Shown piece after piece: positions 22,611-34,500 of a DNA stretch of 64,000 nt. The notes beneath the pieces were generated by a model. That model searched no databases. It was not told the origin of the DNA and worked only from the letters and a program-made list of their open reading frames with translations. A program made the position numbers and the translations under genes. Origin of the DNA: Psettodes erumei (lineage: Eukaryota; Chordata; Actinopteri; Pleuronectiformes; Psettodidae); contig JAFBJZ010000943.1 of NCBI GenBank assembly GCA_016785225.1, positions 124,001-188,000 on the forward strand, written 5' to 3'. Every line of letters starts with the position of its first letter. Position 1 is the first letter of the stretch.

Positions 22611-24388
22611 ATGCCCAGAGGCCTCAGCTGCCTGGCGAGCCCTGAGGGGGCAAACGGCAGGTATGAGACCCCCCTGGCTTCAGAGCTCCAGAGGCTGATG
22701 TGGGTGAAGACAGGGACAAGCAACCATCTGGATGAGGTTCAGCCCAGGATCTATATTGGAGACATGTGAGAATAGAACATTAATTTTTTTTTCTGGTTCC
22801 ACTTCATGGTAAGGCTAATAGAGGATTTGCATTTTTTAATTAATGAGGCATCTCCTGTACATAAAAAACACAAAAAGCATGTTTGTGTGTGTTAGACTTA
22901 CCACCTGACACAGTTGCCCTCAGATTAATAGAGCATTACAGGGTCTTTCATCTTATTGCTTTGGTTTTCTGAACACAACAGGCAATGTCCTATGAATTAT
23001 CTATAAAGTATCAGTAATCACTGTATTATTAATCCTAAATATAACTACAAAATAATTTAAAACCCTTTCTTATTACACAGTGGTCATACATTCACAGAGA
23101 ATAACAAACCCTTACTTTACGCACAGATAATTCTGCTTTTTCTCTTCAGGTATGCAGCCAAAGACAAGAGGACACTCCAAGCTCACCACATTACCCATGT
23201 ACTTAACGCTGCTGATGGGAAGTTCAACGTGAACACAGGGCAAAGCTTCTACAGAGACACCGGCATCACTTATCATGGAGTAGAAGCATTCGACATGCCG
23301 TCCTTTAACTTGAGCCCCTTCTTTTACTCAGCTGCCAATTTCATCAAGAACGCTTTGAGCTCACCCACAGGTGAGGAGCTCTCACTGTGCTCAAGGTGTT
23401 TCTCATCATTTTTCACACATTAACTTGGGGGAGACATTTTCTTTTTTTTCTGCAAGGTAAGGTACAGCAACATTTGTCAGTCAATTCCCATTACAGCAGC
23501 CCCCAGTTGTATTAGTCATTAAAATGCATATCAAACACTAAACATAATATCAAGCTAATATCTTTCCCCCCGTGGTAATCTTCTCATAAGCTCAGACCTT
23601 GCACAGGAAAATTGGTTTTAAATGGATTGCCCTGGTAATTTGTAAGCAACACTTTTATTGGACATGGAAATTACACAATTATGTTTGTGGCCTGTGCCTG
23701 CCTGGCCTGTTATGCAAAGTGAAGTCAGTATCTGACATGACAGTAATAAGATGAGGCCTCCTCCTTCACATGCTGGTTGATCGGGGGCTCCAGTGTGTGG
23801 CGGGGCCCTACACTAATCCCCGGCAGAAATACACAGGCACCAAGACAGTTCAATTACGCGCTCCTCTGCGCCCTAATCCTCAGACCCGATAAGGAACCAG
23901 GGATTACTGTGTGTAGAAACATTTGTTGCAACATTGTTGAAAACTTTTAGTCGGAGAGCTAGAAGTACTCTTCTCTGTGATGTGCATGGGTTTTTAATCC
24001 ACAGAGGAGTAATATATTAGACAACTAGACTAAAGTTTGCCTCAATAATCCAGTCATTGCATGGTTGTAAATACAGAGAAGGTTTCATTATGGGAAGGGC
24101 TCAGCTCTGGAATGATCCACCAGGTATGGATTGCTGAGTTTTTGTCTCCACTGATTGGTAGGTAAAGTGTTTGTCCACTGTGCGATGGGTCTCAGCCGCT
24201 CATCCACCTTGGTCCTGGCCTATCTGATGATCCACAAGAACATGACGCTGGTGGACGCTATTAAAGCTGTCGGTGCCAACAGAAACATCTCCCCAAACTC
24301 TGGTTTCCTCGAGCAGCTCAGAGAGCTGGACAAACAGCTGCATTGCCAAGGGTCATCCAGGAGCTGGAGTGTCAATGGGCGGACTTGA
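22611..24388 (+). CDS. dusp13b: Dual-specificity phosphatase 13B-like (array copy 3)
   Basis: Exons 22611-22765, 23150-23370 and 24162-24388 give 200 aa, close to human DUSP13B/TMDP (198). ETPLASELQRLMWV and NHLDEV in exon 1, YAAKDK and FNVNTGQSFYRDTGITYHGVEAFD in exon 2 are DUSP13B-like. The general acid Asp is kept in AFD, and the catalytic loop HCAMGLSRSST is intact, followed by AYLMIHKNMTLVDAI. The family Trp in EVWP is Gln here (EVQPRIYIGD). The chosen ATG is the first in frame after an upstream TGA, with no intervening in-frame ATG. Intron phases are the same as in the other copies. Confidence 0.92.
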
Positions 24389-25640
24389 GATAAGATCAGT
24401 CCATCATAATGGATTACAGTGTTACATTCTGTCACTATTTAAGTTTGAAGCTATTAACTAAAAAGATATGCAAGAAGATATTTAGTTTGTCTTTTACCTG
24501 TAAGATAAATTCAATTTTTTGTGAAAAAGTACCCTGTACTATATTATATATAATAAGCCTGTAATTTCATCTTTTATAAAACAAATGCCATTAAAAGACC
24601 AGATTCTATCCAGACATGGCTCCATTATCCTCCAGAAAGTAATAAAAAAAAACAATAAAAGAGCAATGAAAGTGGACTGGATGTCATATTGCTTTTGTAA
24701 AGACAGAATGGATACAAAGTGGACCTCAATGTTAGATTGTTTTGTCAACTGATTTTTCCAAGGCTCTCAGTTGAACTGAGAGCTGATGTGATGAAGTCCT
24801 CGTAGGTGCTTCAAGGAGTTTCTGACCAATGGAGGTGCTATGTAGCAAGGCTTTAGGAGTGGGGCCAGTTTTGTCTGTATCTTGCCAATGGCTCTCACAC
24901 AACTCCACTGACTGTTGGTGGTAGTAAGGAGCAAAGGGGTTTCATGATGTACCAAGAAAACAAAGTCAGAACGTGCTCCGTGAAAATCAGCTAACATCAG
25001 ACTCTATAATACCATAGCAAAAGTACAAAATCCATCTGCTATGGAAAATCATGATATGAAAGAATGCTTGTTTAATCAAGCTAAATTTAATAACCTATGC
25101 TAGTTTGATCTTGCTTAGATTATTAAAGATTAAATTATAAAATTACACCCACATTATTGTACAAGTAGTACAAATAAATGTGGTTTTGACTGACTCAGTG
25201 TGGTGGCCTGACGAAAATCCCCCACCATTTTGAATCGCTTAACACTATTACAACTCCAAGCACTGCTGCAGTTCTGAAGTTAAAGTTGTCACAACAAGAG
25301 CTGCCTGGCTTCTGTCACAGTCATCTGAGGAATAAATAGTCCACGTTGCTCCTGCCCAGACTCTGGTATCTTCAGCTGTCCCGTTCCAGCGGGGGCTCAG
25401 CCTCTAAACAACACCGATATCCAGTTCAGATGGAAACCAGAGCAAGCCACGCCAACAAGGCTCGTGTTTACTGCAGCTTCTTTCCAAATGCCTGCAGGAG
25501 GAAAAACTATCACGACAGCCACAACTCTAATTTTCCATCCAAGAACATCAAGTATTTTGGGAAAGTTATCTTGCTTTAAGTGTTGAGTTAAATGTATTTT
25601 GTGATAATTAAAAGACAACACCAAAGGGAAAGATGCAGAT
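24389..25640. other. Intergenic between array copies 3 and 4
   Basis: Contains the 3' UTR of copy 3 and A+T-rich spacer; an AATAAA lies near 25,173. No coding exon was recognised. The stretch 25,300-25,640 is less A+T-rich and probably includes the promoter and 5' UTR of copy 4. Confidence 0.4.
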
Positions 25641-26671
25641 ATGAGCCCAGAGGAGGAGCCGGGTTATCAGACACCTCCCACCTGCGATCTGCTCAGACTT
25701 CTGCTGATGAACAGACGCCCCACCGGAGCTGTCAACGAGGTTTGGCCCAACCTCTACATCGGAGACGCGTAAGTGACATTCTCACTTCAGGGCCCCGCTG
25801 CAATATGGTGATCCGACTGTGACACTGTCGCCGCAAACAAGTCCTCTATTTGGCCAACTGAGGGGACAAATATAAAATCTGTACATTTGAGTCAGCCAGT
25901 GATGCATTTGTGAGCATATGCTTGCAGAGATGCTCACAGGCAAGAAAAATCGGTGCAAAACTACATTTCTTGTATCATCTCTCCTGTTGTTCACAGAGCT
26001 ACAGCACAGGATAAAACCCTGTTAGTGAATCTGGGAATAACACACGTAGTGAACGCAGCAGATGGCCCCCAGCACATTGACACGGGGCCATGTTTCTACA
26101 AAGACACCGACATACTGTATCACGGAGTGGAAGCACCAGACTGTAAAGATTTTGACTTAAGCCCATTCTTCACTGAGACGGCCGATTTCATTCATGGTGC
26201 TCTGAGTCAGAAAGGTGGGAGAAACGCATTAAGCTAGGGCTGTAATAAAATACTGTATATCAGCACAATATACTGTGGTATAAAAATCTGACAACATGAA
26301 GCATCATCAAGCTGAAAATTGGATAGTAATATCAAGTAAATCACAGGATTTATGGTCCAAAATATGCACATTTATCTTTAGTTCGCATACTGCATTTGAG
26401 CTACTGGCTGCAATCCTTATAGAGGACACTGATATTTGAGGCGATGTTGTCTCTTGTCTCAGCAGGTAAGGTGCTTGTCCACTGTGCACGAGGAATCAGC
26501 CGCTCAGCGACTCTTGTGTTGGCCTTCCTCATGATCAAAGAGAGACTTACTCTCCCGGAGGCAGTTGAGGTTGTTCGCAAGCACAGAAACATCCTTCCAA
26601 ACGTTGGTTTTCTGAGCCAGCTCTGTCACCTGGACTCATCCCTGGCTCTGCAGAGGAGAACAACATTCTAG
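25641..26671 (+). CDS. Dual-specificity phosphatase, DUSP13/29-like (array copy 4)
   Basis: Exons 25641-25768, 25997-26214 and 26466-26671 give 183 aa with the array's intron phases. An ATG 8 bases upstream is closed after three codons, so translation is placed at the second ATG (MSPEEEPGYQTPP). Conserved parts are VNEVWPNLYIGDA, LGITHVVNAADG, FYKDTDILYHGVEAPD with the general acid, and the catalytic loop HCARGISRSAT followed by AFLMIK. The Arg after Ala in the loop is unusual within the array. Its position and its exon 2 motifs place it between dusp13b and dusp29. I cannot assign one-to-one orthology to a mammalian gene. Confidence 0.9.
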
Positions 26672-28150
26672 AAAAGGAAATGGTGTGTGAGCAGATGTAT
26701 TTATACAGACTGATTGGTGATTTGATGCAGGTGTTTTGAGTGCAGTGGAAGTATTCAAGGGGCTGGAATGTACAAAAAACACTGCAAGGGTCATTTAAGT
26801 GTATAATACCCAATATTACAGAGGCCATTAAAGCAAATGCAGCACAACTGCCGAAACCCCTGCTGTACATGAACAACACAAAGACAGTGTTTGCCTATAA
26901 ATAAACAATGCTCCACTTATTTATTCAGATTTCTCCAAATACAGTGTCGTAACTGCAGCAATCCAGCGTCGTACAGTTAAAACTGTGATGTCTAAAGAGG
27001 CTTGATACAAGATGACAAAAATATGCCAGCATGGTTCTGAGCGTGTATACAGATTCAGGTCAGACTTTGAAAAGAGATGAAACGCTGAAGCCATCTTAAT
27101 AAGAGATGCTCTCCAGAGCACACTGGGAGACAGGGAGTGAGAGAGAGATGCTGTCAAAATAAAAGGAATTGGATATCACAGGTTTAATGATTTCACTGTC
27201 AGAATGAATGATGGCAGAGTATGAAGATATGAGGGAAAAATAAAGGAGTCTGATGGTGTGAAAACTCCGTCTGACATGTTAGCAGCTTCATCCAGCCTTT
27301 CCGCAATACAGCCATCATCACACTCGCACTTTGGGGGCTTGCATTTAGATCACTGAATGGACCATGCATATCATATAAAGCAGAATCAAAGACATGTGCC
27401 ATCCTGTGAAAAACCTCATCTCTCTAACAGTCTGACACATTTCAGTTCTCCTTTGGCCCCCCGAGAAGCTCCAGAAGATGCAGAACATCCTTAACGGGTG
27501 TTGCATGGCAGCGCTAACACGGCTCCTGCCCATGTCTGTGGATATGTAGAAAGGCTAAGAGAGACTGACACAATTTCCAGGAGTCGCTCATACGGCTGAG
27601 CAAAAGCTCAGAGTGCCCTGTTCACTCCAGTGAATATGGGTATCCTTTGGCAAATGCAAAGTTTGGATAAGCACAGCTTCCTGGCAGCAGCAGAGATTAA
27701 AGTTGTGTGTTTAGAAGTGGATGGCAGGGACTGGCTGGGTGGAAGCTTTCCCCACAGGCAAGGAACGTGGCAGCTAAGGTCAGGGGCCTGCCACATCACA
27801 GCCCTAAAAATATCCTCTGCATTTGATGCCCGTCACAGAGCGGTTATACAATCTGTGCCCTGACTTGAGCCTGCCAGAATTAAACCTCGCCGTGTTCTGC
27901 CTTTAAGGACTGCTTCACAACAAGCTGCCAGAATGATGAAAACGAAAATCTCGAGAAGGAAAACGAAGGACTTCAATTTCTTGGTGAGTGGTACTGAAGA
28001 TGCATGTGGGAAAGGAAAAAACAAAAACTGTATTTTTTTCATGACTGCAGAGGGAGAAACGTGGAAGAGGGAAAAAAAGCAAGTGTGGTATTTCTTTTTT
28101 TCCCCCTTTAAGATAATAAATCATGTGTGAAAGGAAGCCACAGTGACAAA
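26672..28150. other. Intergenic between array copy 4 and dusp29
   Basis: No coding exon recognised. A near-MEF2 word (CTAAAAATAT, about 27,804) and denser non-repetitive sequence at about 27,590-27,850 could be dusp29 regulatory DNA. A pyrimidine tract ending in AAG at about 28,100-28,112 could be an acceptor of a 5' UTR exon. Confidence 0.35.
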
Positions 28151-29460
28151 ATGGCTTCTCACAAGTCAGAGACTGGCACCAAGATAAATGTTACACAGGC
28201 GGTGGAGGAATCCGGTCCAGTGGATGAATATGTCACACCTGGGGGCTACGAGCTGGAGAAAATCCTCAACCGTGGGAGTGTGGCTTACACTCGTGTCAGC
28301 GAGGTCTGGCCCAATGTCTACATCGGGGATGAGTAAGTAAAAAGTATGAAATTATTCAACTGAATAAAACAATGGTGGATTAAAATAATAATACGCGCAC
28401 TCACCTCTTGTAGGCTGACAGCAAAGAACAAGCACAGTTTGAAAAGTCTGGGGATTACACATATCTTGAATGCAGCCGAGGGGACGTGGAACAACGTGGA
28501 CACTGGACCTGGTTACTACAGTGACATGGACGTGGTCTACTACGGCGTGGTAGCCGAAGACACCACTACCTTTGACCTCAGCCAGTATTTCTTTCCCGTT
28601 GCCCGGTTTATTGAAGAAACACTGAGCCATCCACAGAGTGAGTCAAGGGTGGTTTCACCCTTGAATTGAATTATAGTTTGGTTTATTCTCATCTTGACAG
28701 TTTTGGTTCTGTTGACTGGGCTTTGAGATATTCGCACCAGAGCATCCACCACCACCCAGATTAAGGGAGTTTTGTTGGTGGTGCTCAAAAAAATCACTAA
28801 GAAATTTAATTTTTCAAATGCAAATTTCCAATGCTGTGAGACTGCAGGTTTTGGTTGGTAAGCCCCTAGGTTTTTTACAATATTTGCAGTGAAACTTCTG
28901 CCTGTGCTTTTACATGTGGGCATGAATAGAATTTTGATTTGTGAAGCTCTTAGTGATGAAAAACAAAATCTGAAAAAACTCAACATCAATTCATCTTTTA
29001 TAGGATTATCCACAGACTTTGCTCTGGCAGTTTTTATAGGAACAGTTAAATACTGATGTTTTTGTGAGGGCTGTCTGTGGATTATTCTTTGAGGTCCACA
29101 AAGAATCCTTGGCTGCAGAAATATCGGTCGTCGATATACTGAAACCAGAACCTCCTGCATCGCCAGATGCTGCTAACAAGAAAGTGAAAACAAATATCAA
29201 GATAAATGTGTAATGTAGCAGTTTCCTCATTGTGTGACTTGTCTGCAGATAAACTGCTGGTGCACTGTGTGATGGGAAGGAGTCGGTCCGCCACACTCTT
29301 CCTCGCATACCTCATGATCTGTGAGAACATGACGGTGGTTGACGCCATTGAGCACGTGAAAAAACGCAGGCGGATTATCCCCAACTGGGGCTTCCTGAAA
29401 CAGCTGAGAGAGCTGGACATGCACCTCCTGGAGAAAAGAGACTCTACAGAGGACAGGTGA
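28151..29460 (+). CDS. dusp29: Dual-specificity phosphatase 29 (DUPD1)
   Basis: Exons 28151-28332, 28414-28637 and 29249-29460 give 205 aa. The N-terminus contains EYVTPGGYELEKIL and SEVWPNVYIGDE, the DUSP29 signature. Exon 2 has LGITHILNAAEG, NVDTGPGYYSDMDVVYYGVVAED and FDLSQYF, with the general acid Asp. Exon 3 holds HCVMGRSRSATLFLAYLMI, the catalytic loop with Cys and Arg, then RRIIPNWGFLKQLRELD. In mammals DUSP29 is a muscle phosphatase linked to AMPK signalling. It is last in the array, convergent with kat6b, as in human. A GTG at 28,127 is open in frame but the ATG at 28,151 is the first true start. Confidence 0.94.
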
Positions 29461-30209
29461 CTGTAAGACCTGTGGGACAAGCTGAGCCTCAGGTCACTGG
29501 AGACAAATTTGAACTGGGTTTCAAGTCTTTTGAGACAAGACTAAGTCAAGTCCCTGGCATTCAAGAACTGTTAGAGTCAGATCTGAAGTCATATGAGGCA
29601 TGTCTTAATCAAGACAATTGATATAAGAAAAGTTCTGGTCTAATCTCAGGTAATATGAGACAAATCTAAAGTTAAGTCTCATGTCTACCAGTGCAAGTCT
29701 AATTAAAGTTCATTAGGGTTCAAGTTTGAGTTAAGTCGAGTTCAAAAAAGCTGATCACAAATCAAGATGGAAGTTCTTCAGGTCTCCGAATGCGGACAAT
29801 GAAACTGATTCCATTTTTATGAACATTTTCCCTTTAAACTTATGTTAGCCATGTTTTTTTAATAATAATAATTACTGAGACAAAGTCCTTTTAAAGTGGA
29901 GTGCTATTAATTAAATATTCAATGGTCACTACAAGACCGAACTTCTGTGTTTCATTTTCACCAGGATTTTTTCCGGTGAAAACCTGAGACGTGAATGTTT
30001 TTGCTTTGAAATTTCACCACATTTCATAATTCTCAGAGCAGCCAAGTCCAAGTCAAGTTTCCTTTTTTTGATTTTTACCTTTTCCTTTTTATTTTAAAAT
30101 ACTTTTTTTCTGCAGAGAGAATATCTCTCTGGATTACCACAAATTTGATCACTGCAGTCTTTGAGGCACACCTCAGGCTGGTAACTTTTAAATTAAAGGA
30201 AAACAATCA
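29461..30209 (+). other. dusp29 3' UTR region with degenerate AAGTC-type repeats
   Basis: Between the stop of dusp29 and the end of convergent kat6b. The segment 29,480-29,760 is built from diverged words such as AAGTCAAGTC, AAGTCTAA and GAGACAAG, like a decayed minisatellite; ATTAAA occurs near 29,702. The rest is A+T-rich with nothing coding. Confidence 0.4.
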
Positions 30210-30228
30210 AGTACATGGTCAATCATAA

Positions 30229-30234
30229 TTTATT
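30229..30234 (-). other. kat6b: kat6b polyadenylation signal
   Basis: TTTATT on the plus strand, AATAAA on the minus strand, lies about 1.27 kb downstream of the kat6b stop. It is a suitable end for the kat6b mRNA, which would place its 3' end close to that of dusp29. Other signals nearer the stop cannot be excluded. Confidence 0.4.
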
Positions 30235-31502
30235 CTTATGCTAAAATGTACAGCATTTTAAGTGACTGACAAAAGGAGAAAAGTCATAAATACAAGAATG
30301 TCATTCTGTCTGATTTTTGTGCACATAGCCAGGTATTTCCCCCCTGTTCTTACCAGCAACTCTGTACAGGTACAAAGGCTACAAAAGAGCAATATAAACA
30401 AAAACACAAGTACAAGTTGCGTTTTACATGCAATCCATTAGCTTAGTTTGGTCTATTCACAGGCTCTATTCTTCTACACTTCGGTAAAATATAAATCCAA
30501 CATTTTATAAAGATAGAAAACAAATCTACAGATGGAATGAAAACGTAGCTTTAAAGGCATTATGTAAAATATCAACTTTGGACTAAATTTATATTTTCTT
30601 TATTGTTATTCATCGTTATAATCATTTAGTTCTTTTAAATTCTGCCACACTTCTGGACATTTTGAAATGTTTTAGAATTTTCTGGGTACAAACACTGAGA
30701 TATGCTTTGTTATTTTGACAGAAATCAGTCTGCTTTATTAAACAGAAAGCTGCCTCAAGGAGATCTGTTACAAAAGACTTCAGAATTATACATACATAGC
30801 AATAAAACCTCTCAAACCGAACAGAAAACAGGACTAAGTTTACATTTTTTTACATTATTAGAATTAACAAAATATAGTTTCATCTTTCTCCCTGTGGAGG
30901 GAAACCTAATAAAGGCCAGATATCTTTAAAATGGCTTGCTATTAAGCACAACACTTGTACAGTACTACTCAATGCACTGTCACTAACAGAGACTGAAGCA
31001 TGCTAGTTGTCACTTTACAAAATAAGTACAATAATTTAAATATACAAAGGCATGAGTATAGTACAAACTAATTGCCAGCACTGTTAGACAGGTACACTGA
31101 ACAGGTTCAAACAGCCACTAACTCCACTTGTAGCAGGCACATTAAATGGCTTCATTTGAGGCTGCTACACGACTGCAAGACCACTGATGAAATCTCTACC
31201 TCTGAACCCGCCCGCGCTAAAGACACATCAGAGACACTAACACTAATTAAATAGATTTTCATCGTAATGATGTAAGGCTTCCCATCTGGAGGAACAAAAA
31301 TACTTTTAAACATTAGCTTCAAAGTTTTATTCGTCGATGAAAATTTTTGCATTCTTTCCAAGTGCTGCTGCTGGTTTTTAAGTAATAAACGATAACAAAA
31401 ATACACACGAAAAAAAAAAAGAAAACAGAAAACAAGGCCAGATCAGTGCATCTTCAAACAGCAAAATGCACGTGAGAAGAACCAGCTCAGTCCTGCGGAC
31501 AG
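30235..31502 (-). other. kat6b: kat6b 3' UTR
   Basis: A+T-rich sequence directly after the kat6b stop on the minus strand. No coding frame of note. Confidence 0.5.
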
Positions 31503-34500
31503 TTACCGCCTGATGAAAGGCCCTTTCAGGGACTGCTTGGACATGCCGGTGTTCATGTAACCATGGTGACCAGCTGGAGTGTACACCATGTTGCCATGTG
31601 GTGGAGCCTGCATGGGCTGCTGGGGGTATGGCTGTGTTCCCATCATGCCCATCTGCATAGAGTACTGGGGTGACTGGTTCATGTAGGCATGGTTGCCATG
31701 GTACCCACTGTTCATCATGGGCTGGCTCATGCTGTAGCCATTCATGGCATTGAGGGAGGGCATGTTCATGGAGTTGACATTGTAGGCTGGCGCTGGCATG
31801 ATGTTCACGCTCATGTTCATGCGCGGCATGGCAGCCAGCGTCCTGGACGGCGCCTGCATGGCCACGGTCTGTGGCGGCCGCGCGTACATCTGCTGCTGGT
31901 GGTGCGACAGCGGGGCCGACTTGGAGCGCGCGGAGATGTGACTCTTGGAGGCCATTTGGGGCTGGATCCGCTGCGAGGGCGAGATGCCCATGTTGCGCTG
32001 CAGCATCATGGGCGGCGGGGAGCTGAGATTTGGGGGAGGGGTCATGGTGGCCTGCACCTGCGGGTTGGGGACTCGATGTGGGGTCTGGGACAAGGAGACC
32101 AGGCTGGAGTGCTGCGATGATAGCGACGGGGTGTTTGCATAAGATGTTATGGGGTGTGAGGCCGAGTGGTTGAAAGGCAGCGAGTGAGGGTGGTCTATGA
32201 ACGTGTTGGTGAACTGCTGCAGCTTGGCCAGACTCAGGCCTGATGACTGAGAGTAATGCCCGCTGCCGTAGTCCCCCTGGTGGTTGATCCTCTCGTAGAG
32301 GGCGAAGTTGGTATTGCCGGATTCAGGAATGTCTGCCAGCTGCATGGTGGTGGTGAAATTGGTGGGAATGGCGCACTGTGCCATGGGCTGCTGCTGGCTG
32401 TGCTGACTGTGTTGACTGTGAAGACTATGCTGAGGGTGCTGATTGTGCTGGCTGAGCTGATTGTGCTGCAGGTGGTGATTGTGGTGGTGATTATGCTGGT
32501 TGTGGGGATTGTGTTGACTGTGCTGGCTTAGCTGATTGTGAGGACCGTGCTGATTGTGTTGGCTGTGCTGATTGTGGGGGCCGTGCCTGCTGTGGGAGTT
32601 GTGTTGACTGTGCTGGGTGTGCTGGCTGCGCTGGCTGTGTTGACTGTGCTGGCTGTGCTGGCTGTGCTGGCTGTTGCTGGGGGGCCTCTCCACCACCACG
32701 CAGCCCTGCGGCGACTTGACGTTGCAGTGCGGCGGCGAGCTCAGGCTGTTCTGCTGAATCATACCGCAGCTGCCCGGGTTGACGGCAGCCATTTGCTGGC
32801 TCACGGCACAGCTGCTCTGGGCCAGGCCACTGGGGGGGATACTGCCATAGGAGCAGCTGTTCTGGGAGGGGCCTGCCCCGCAGATGCTGCCCCCCATGGT
32901 GGAGTCGTAGCTACTGGGGTTCTCGTAGTTCTCCGTCGTGCTCTCGATGCTGCCCAGATCGCTGAAGCCGCTGTCCACCACCTGCTGCGAGTGATCCGAC
33001 ACAGACGGCACATCCATCATGGGGCTCGTCTCCATGTTGTGGAGCGAGGGCACTGAGATGGCGCTGTGGTCGGGGCTGATCTGAGTGTAGCCGCTCTCCA
33101 GGATGGAGACCGCCGGGCTGCTTACAGACCGTACCGACTGGCTGGGATGGGACTGCGCGGAGGAAAGGGGGCTGCTGTGGTCCGACTGTGGGCAGTCATC
33201 CAGCGAGGTGAGCTGGGGGCTCTGGGCCACGTGGGCGTAGGTCTGCAGGCTCCGGCAGGGCTCCTGGCTCTCCACGCAGTCTTGGAAAACAGTCTCCCGC
33301 TCAGTCTCCTGCGTCAGGGACTGAACAGCTTGGGCTGTCTCTGAGTCAATCTCCGTGCAGATTGGGGGGTCCTCCCTCAGCATGGCATTGAGTGTTTGCC
33401 TCTCTGCAGGCTGAGGAGGTGGGTGATCCGGACAAGGACTGAGAGCGCTCTCTTCCTCTGACTCAGAGTCTACAGGGTTATCGGAGTCTACGGCTGCTAC
33501 TGCAGCGACTGCTACTGCTTCAGGTGGAGGTGTTGCTACTGTTGTGTCTGTCACTGCCTCCAGGATGCTTTCTGCAGCGGGAGCCGGTCCCTCATCACTA
33601 CATGGTACTGTAGAAACCTGCTGACTCAACTCAGAGTCATTGTCTTCTTTTGGATCTAAAAAAGGTTGGGGGCATTCGGCCATTTCTTTCGAACTCTGTT
33701 CCACCTCTGCTTCGCTGCTCTCAGGTTCTGCCGTCTTGCCGTGGCTGTCATCTTCATCATCCGCATCCTGATCCTCTATTTGAGTTCGCTGCTCATCATC
33801 CTCCTCATCTTCCTCATTGTCATTCTCCAGCGATACAGCACCCTCTGTGCTGCGCTCCACGTCTTTGGCTGGGAACTCCTGCTCGTGTTCGCTCTCTTGC
33901 TGGTCATCTTCCGGTGGTTCAGGGGAACAACCTCTGTCCTCAGGCCTGGGGGAAATGGCGACGGGAGAGGCAACAGGCGAGCAGACCGGAGAGGCCACCG
34001 GCGATCCTTCAGGGGAGCTCGACTTATGGGAGCCAAGGTCAGCCGGACTTGGGGGTTCAGAGGGGAGCCTCTCCAGCGGACTAATATCTGGACTAGCCAA
34101 GCCCCTGCCTGCTTTGCTACCCTCGTCTGCACTGAAAACTTCCTGGTCCGGTTCGTCCTTCGCTTCTTCAGTCTGAATATGGTGCTGCTCCGCCTCCATA
34201 GGGGTTTCAGGGGGCGTGTAAAGGTTGAGCTTGAAGCCCATCTTTCGTTCATTCTTTAGCCTCCATTTAGGAGGGCCTCGTTTCACACCTTTGGGCCAGC
34301 CTTTCTTCCGTTTCACAGGACGGGGTCTGCTGGGTCTCTTAGAGAGGACGTCGGCTCCTACACATTAAAAATAACAATAAAAACATTTTACTGTTTTTCC
34401 GAAGAGAAAGAACTATCAGCTGTAAAATAAGTTTTATGACATATTATGTATTATAATAATGAGCATTTTTATGACTGTCGAGATGCAAATACCTTCATTC

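Noticed and set aside
32256..33056. Plus-strand Val/Leu-rich frames (91 and 172 codons)
   Set aside because: The Leu/Val repeats are the reverse complement of the His/Gln/Ser triplets of kat6b, not a membrane protein.
33650..34259. Plus-strand frames of 144 and 197 codons over the kat6b last exon
   Set aside because: They are antisense shadows of the biased kat6b coding sequence; the minus-strand protein is clearly KAT6B.
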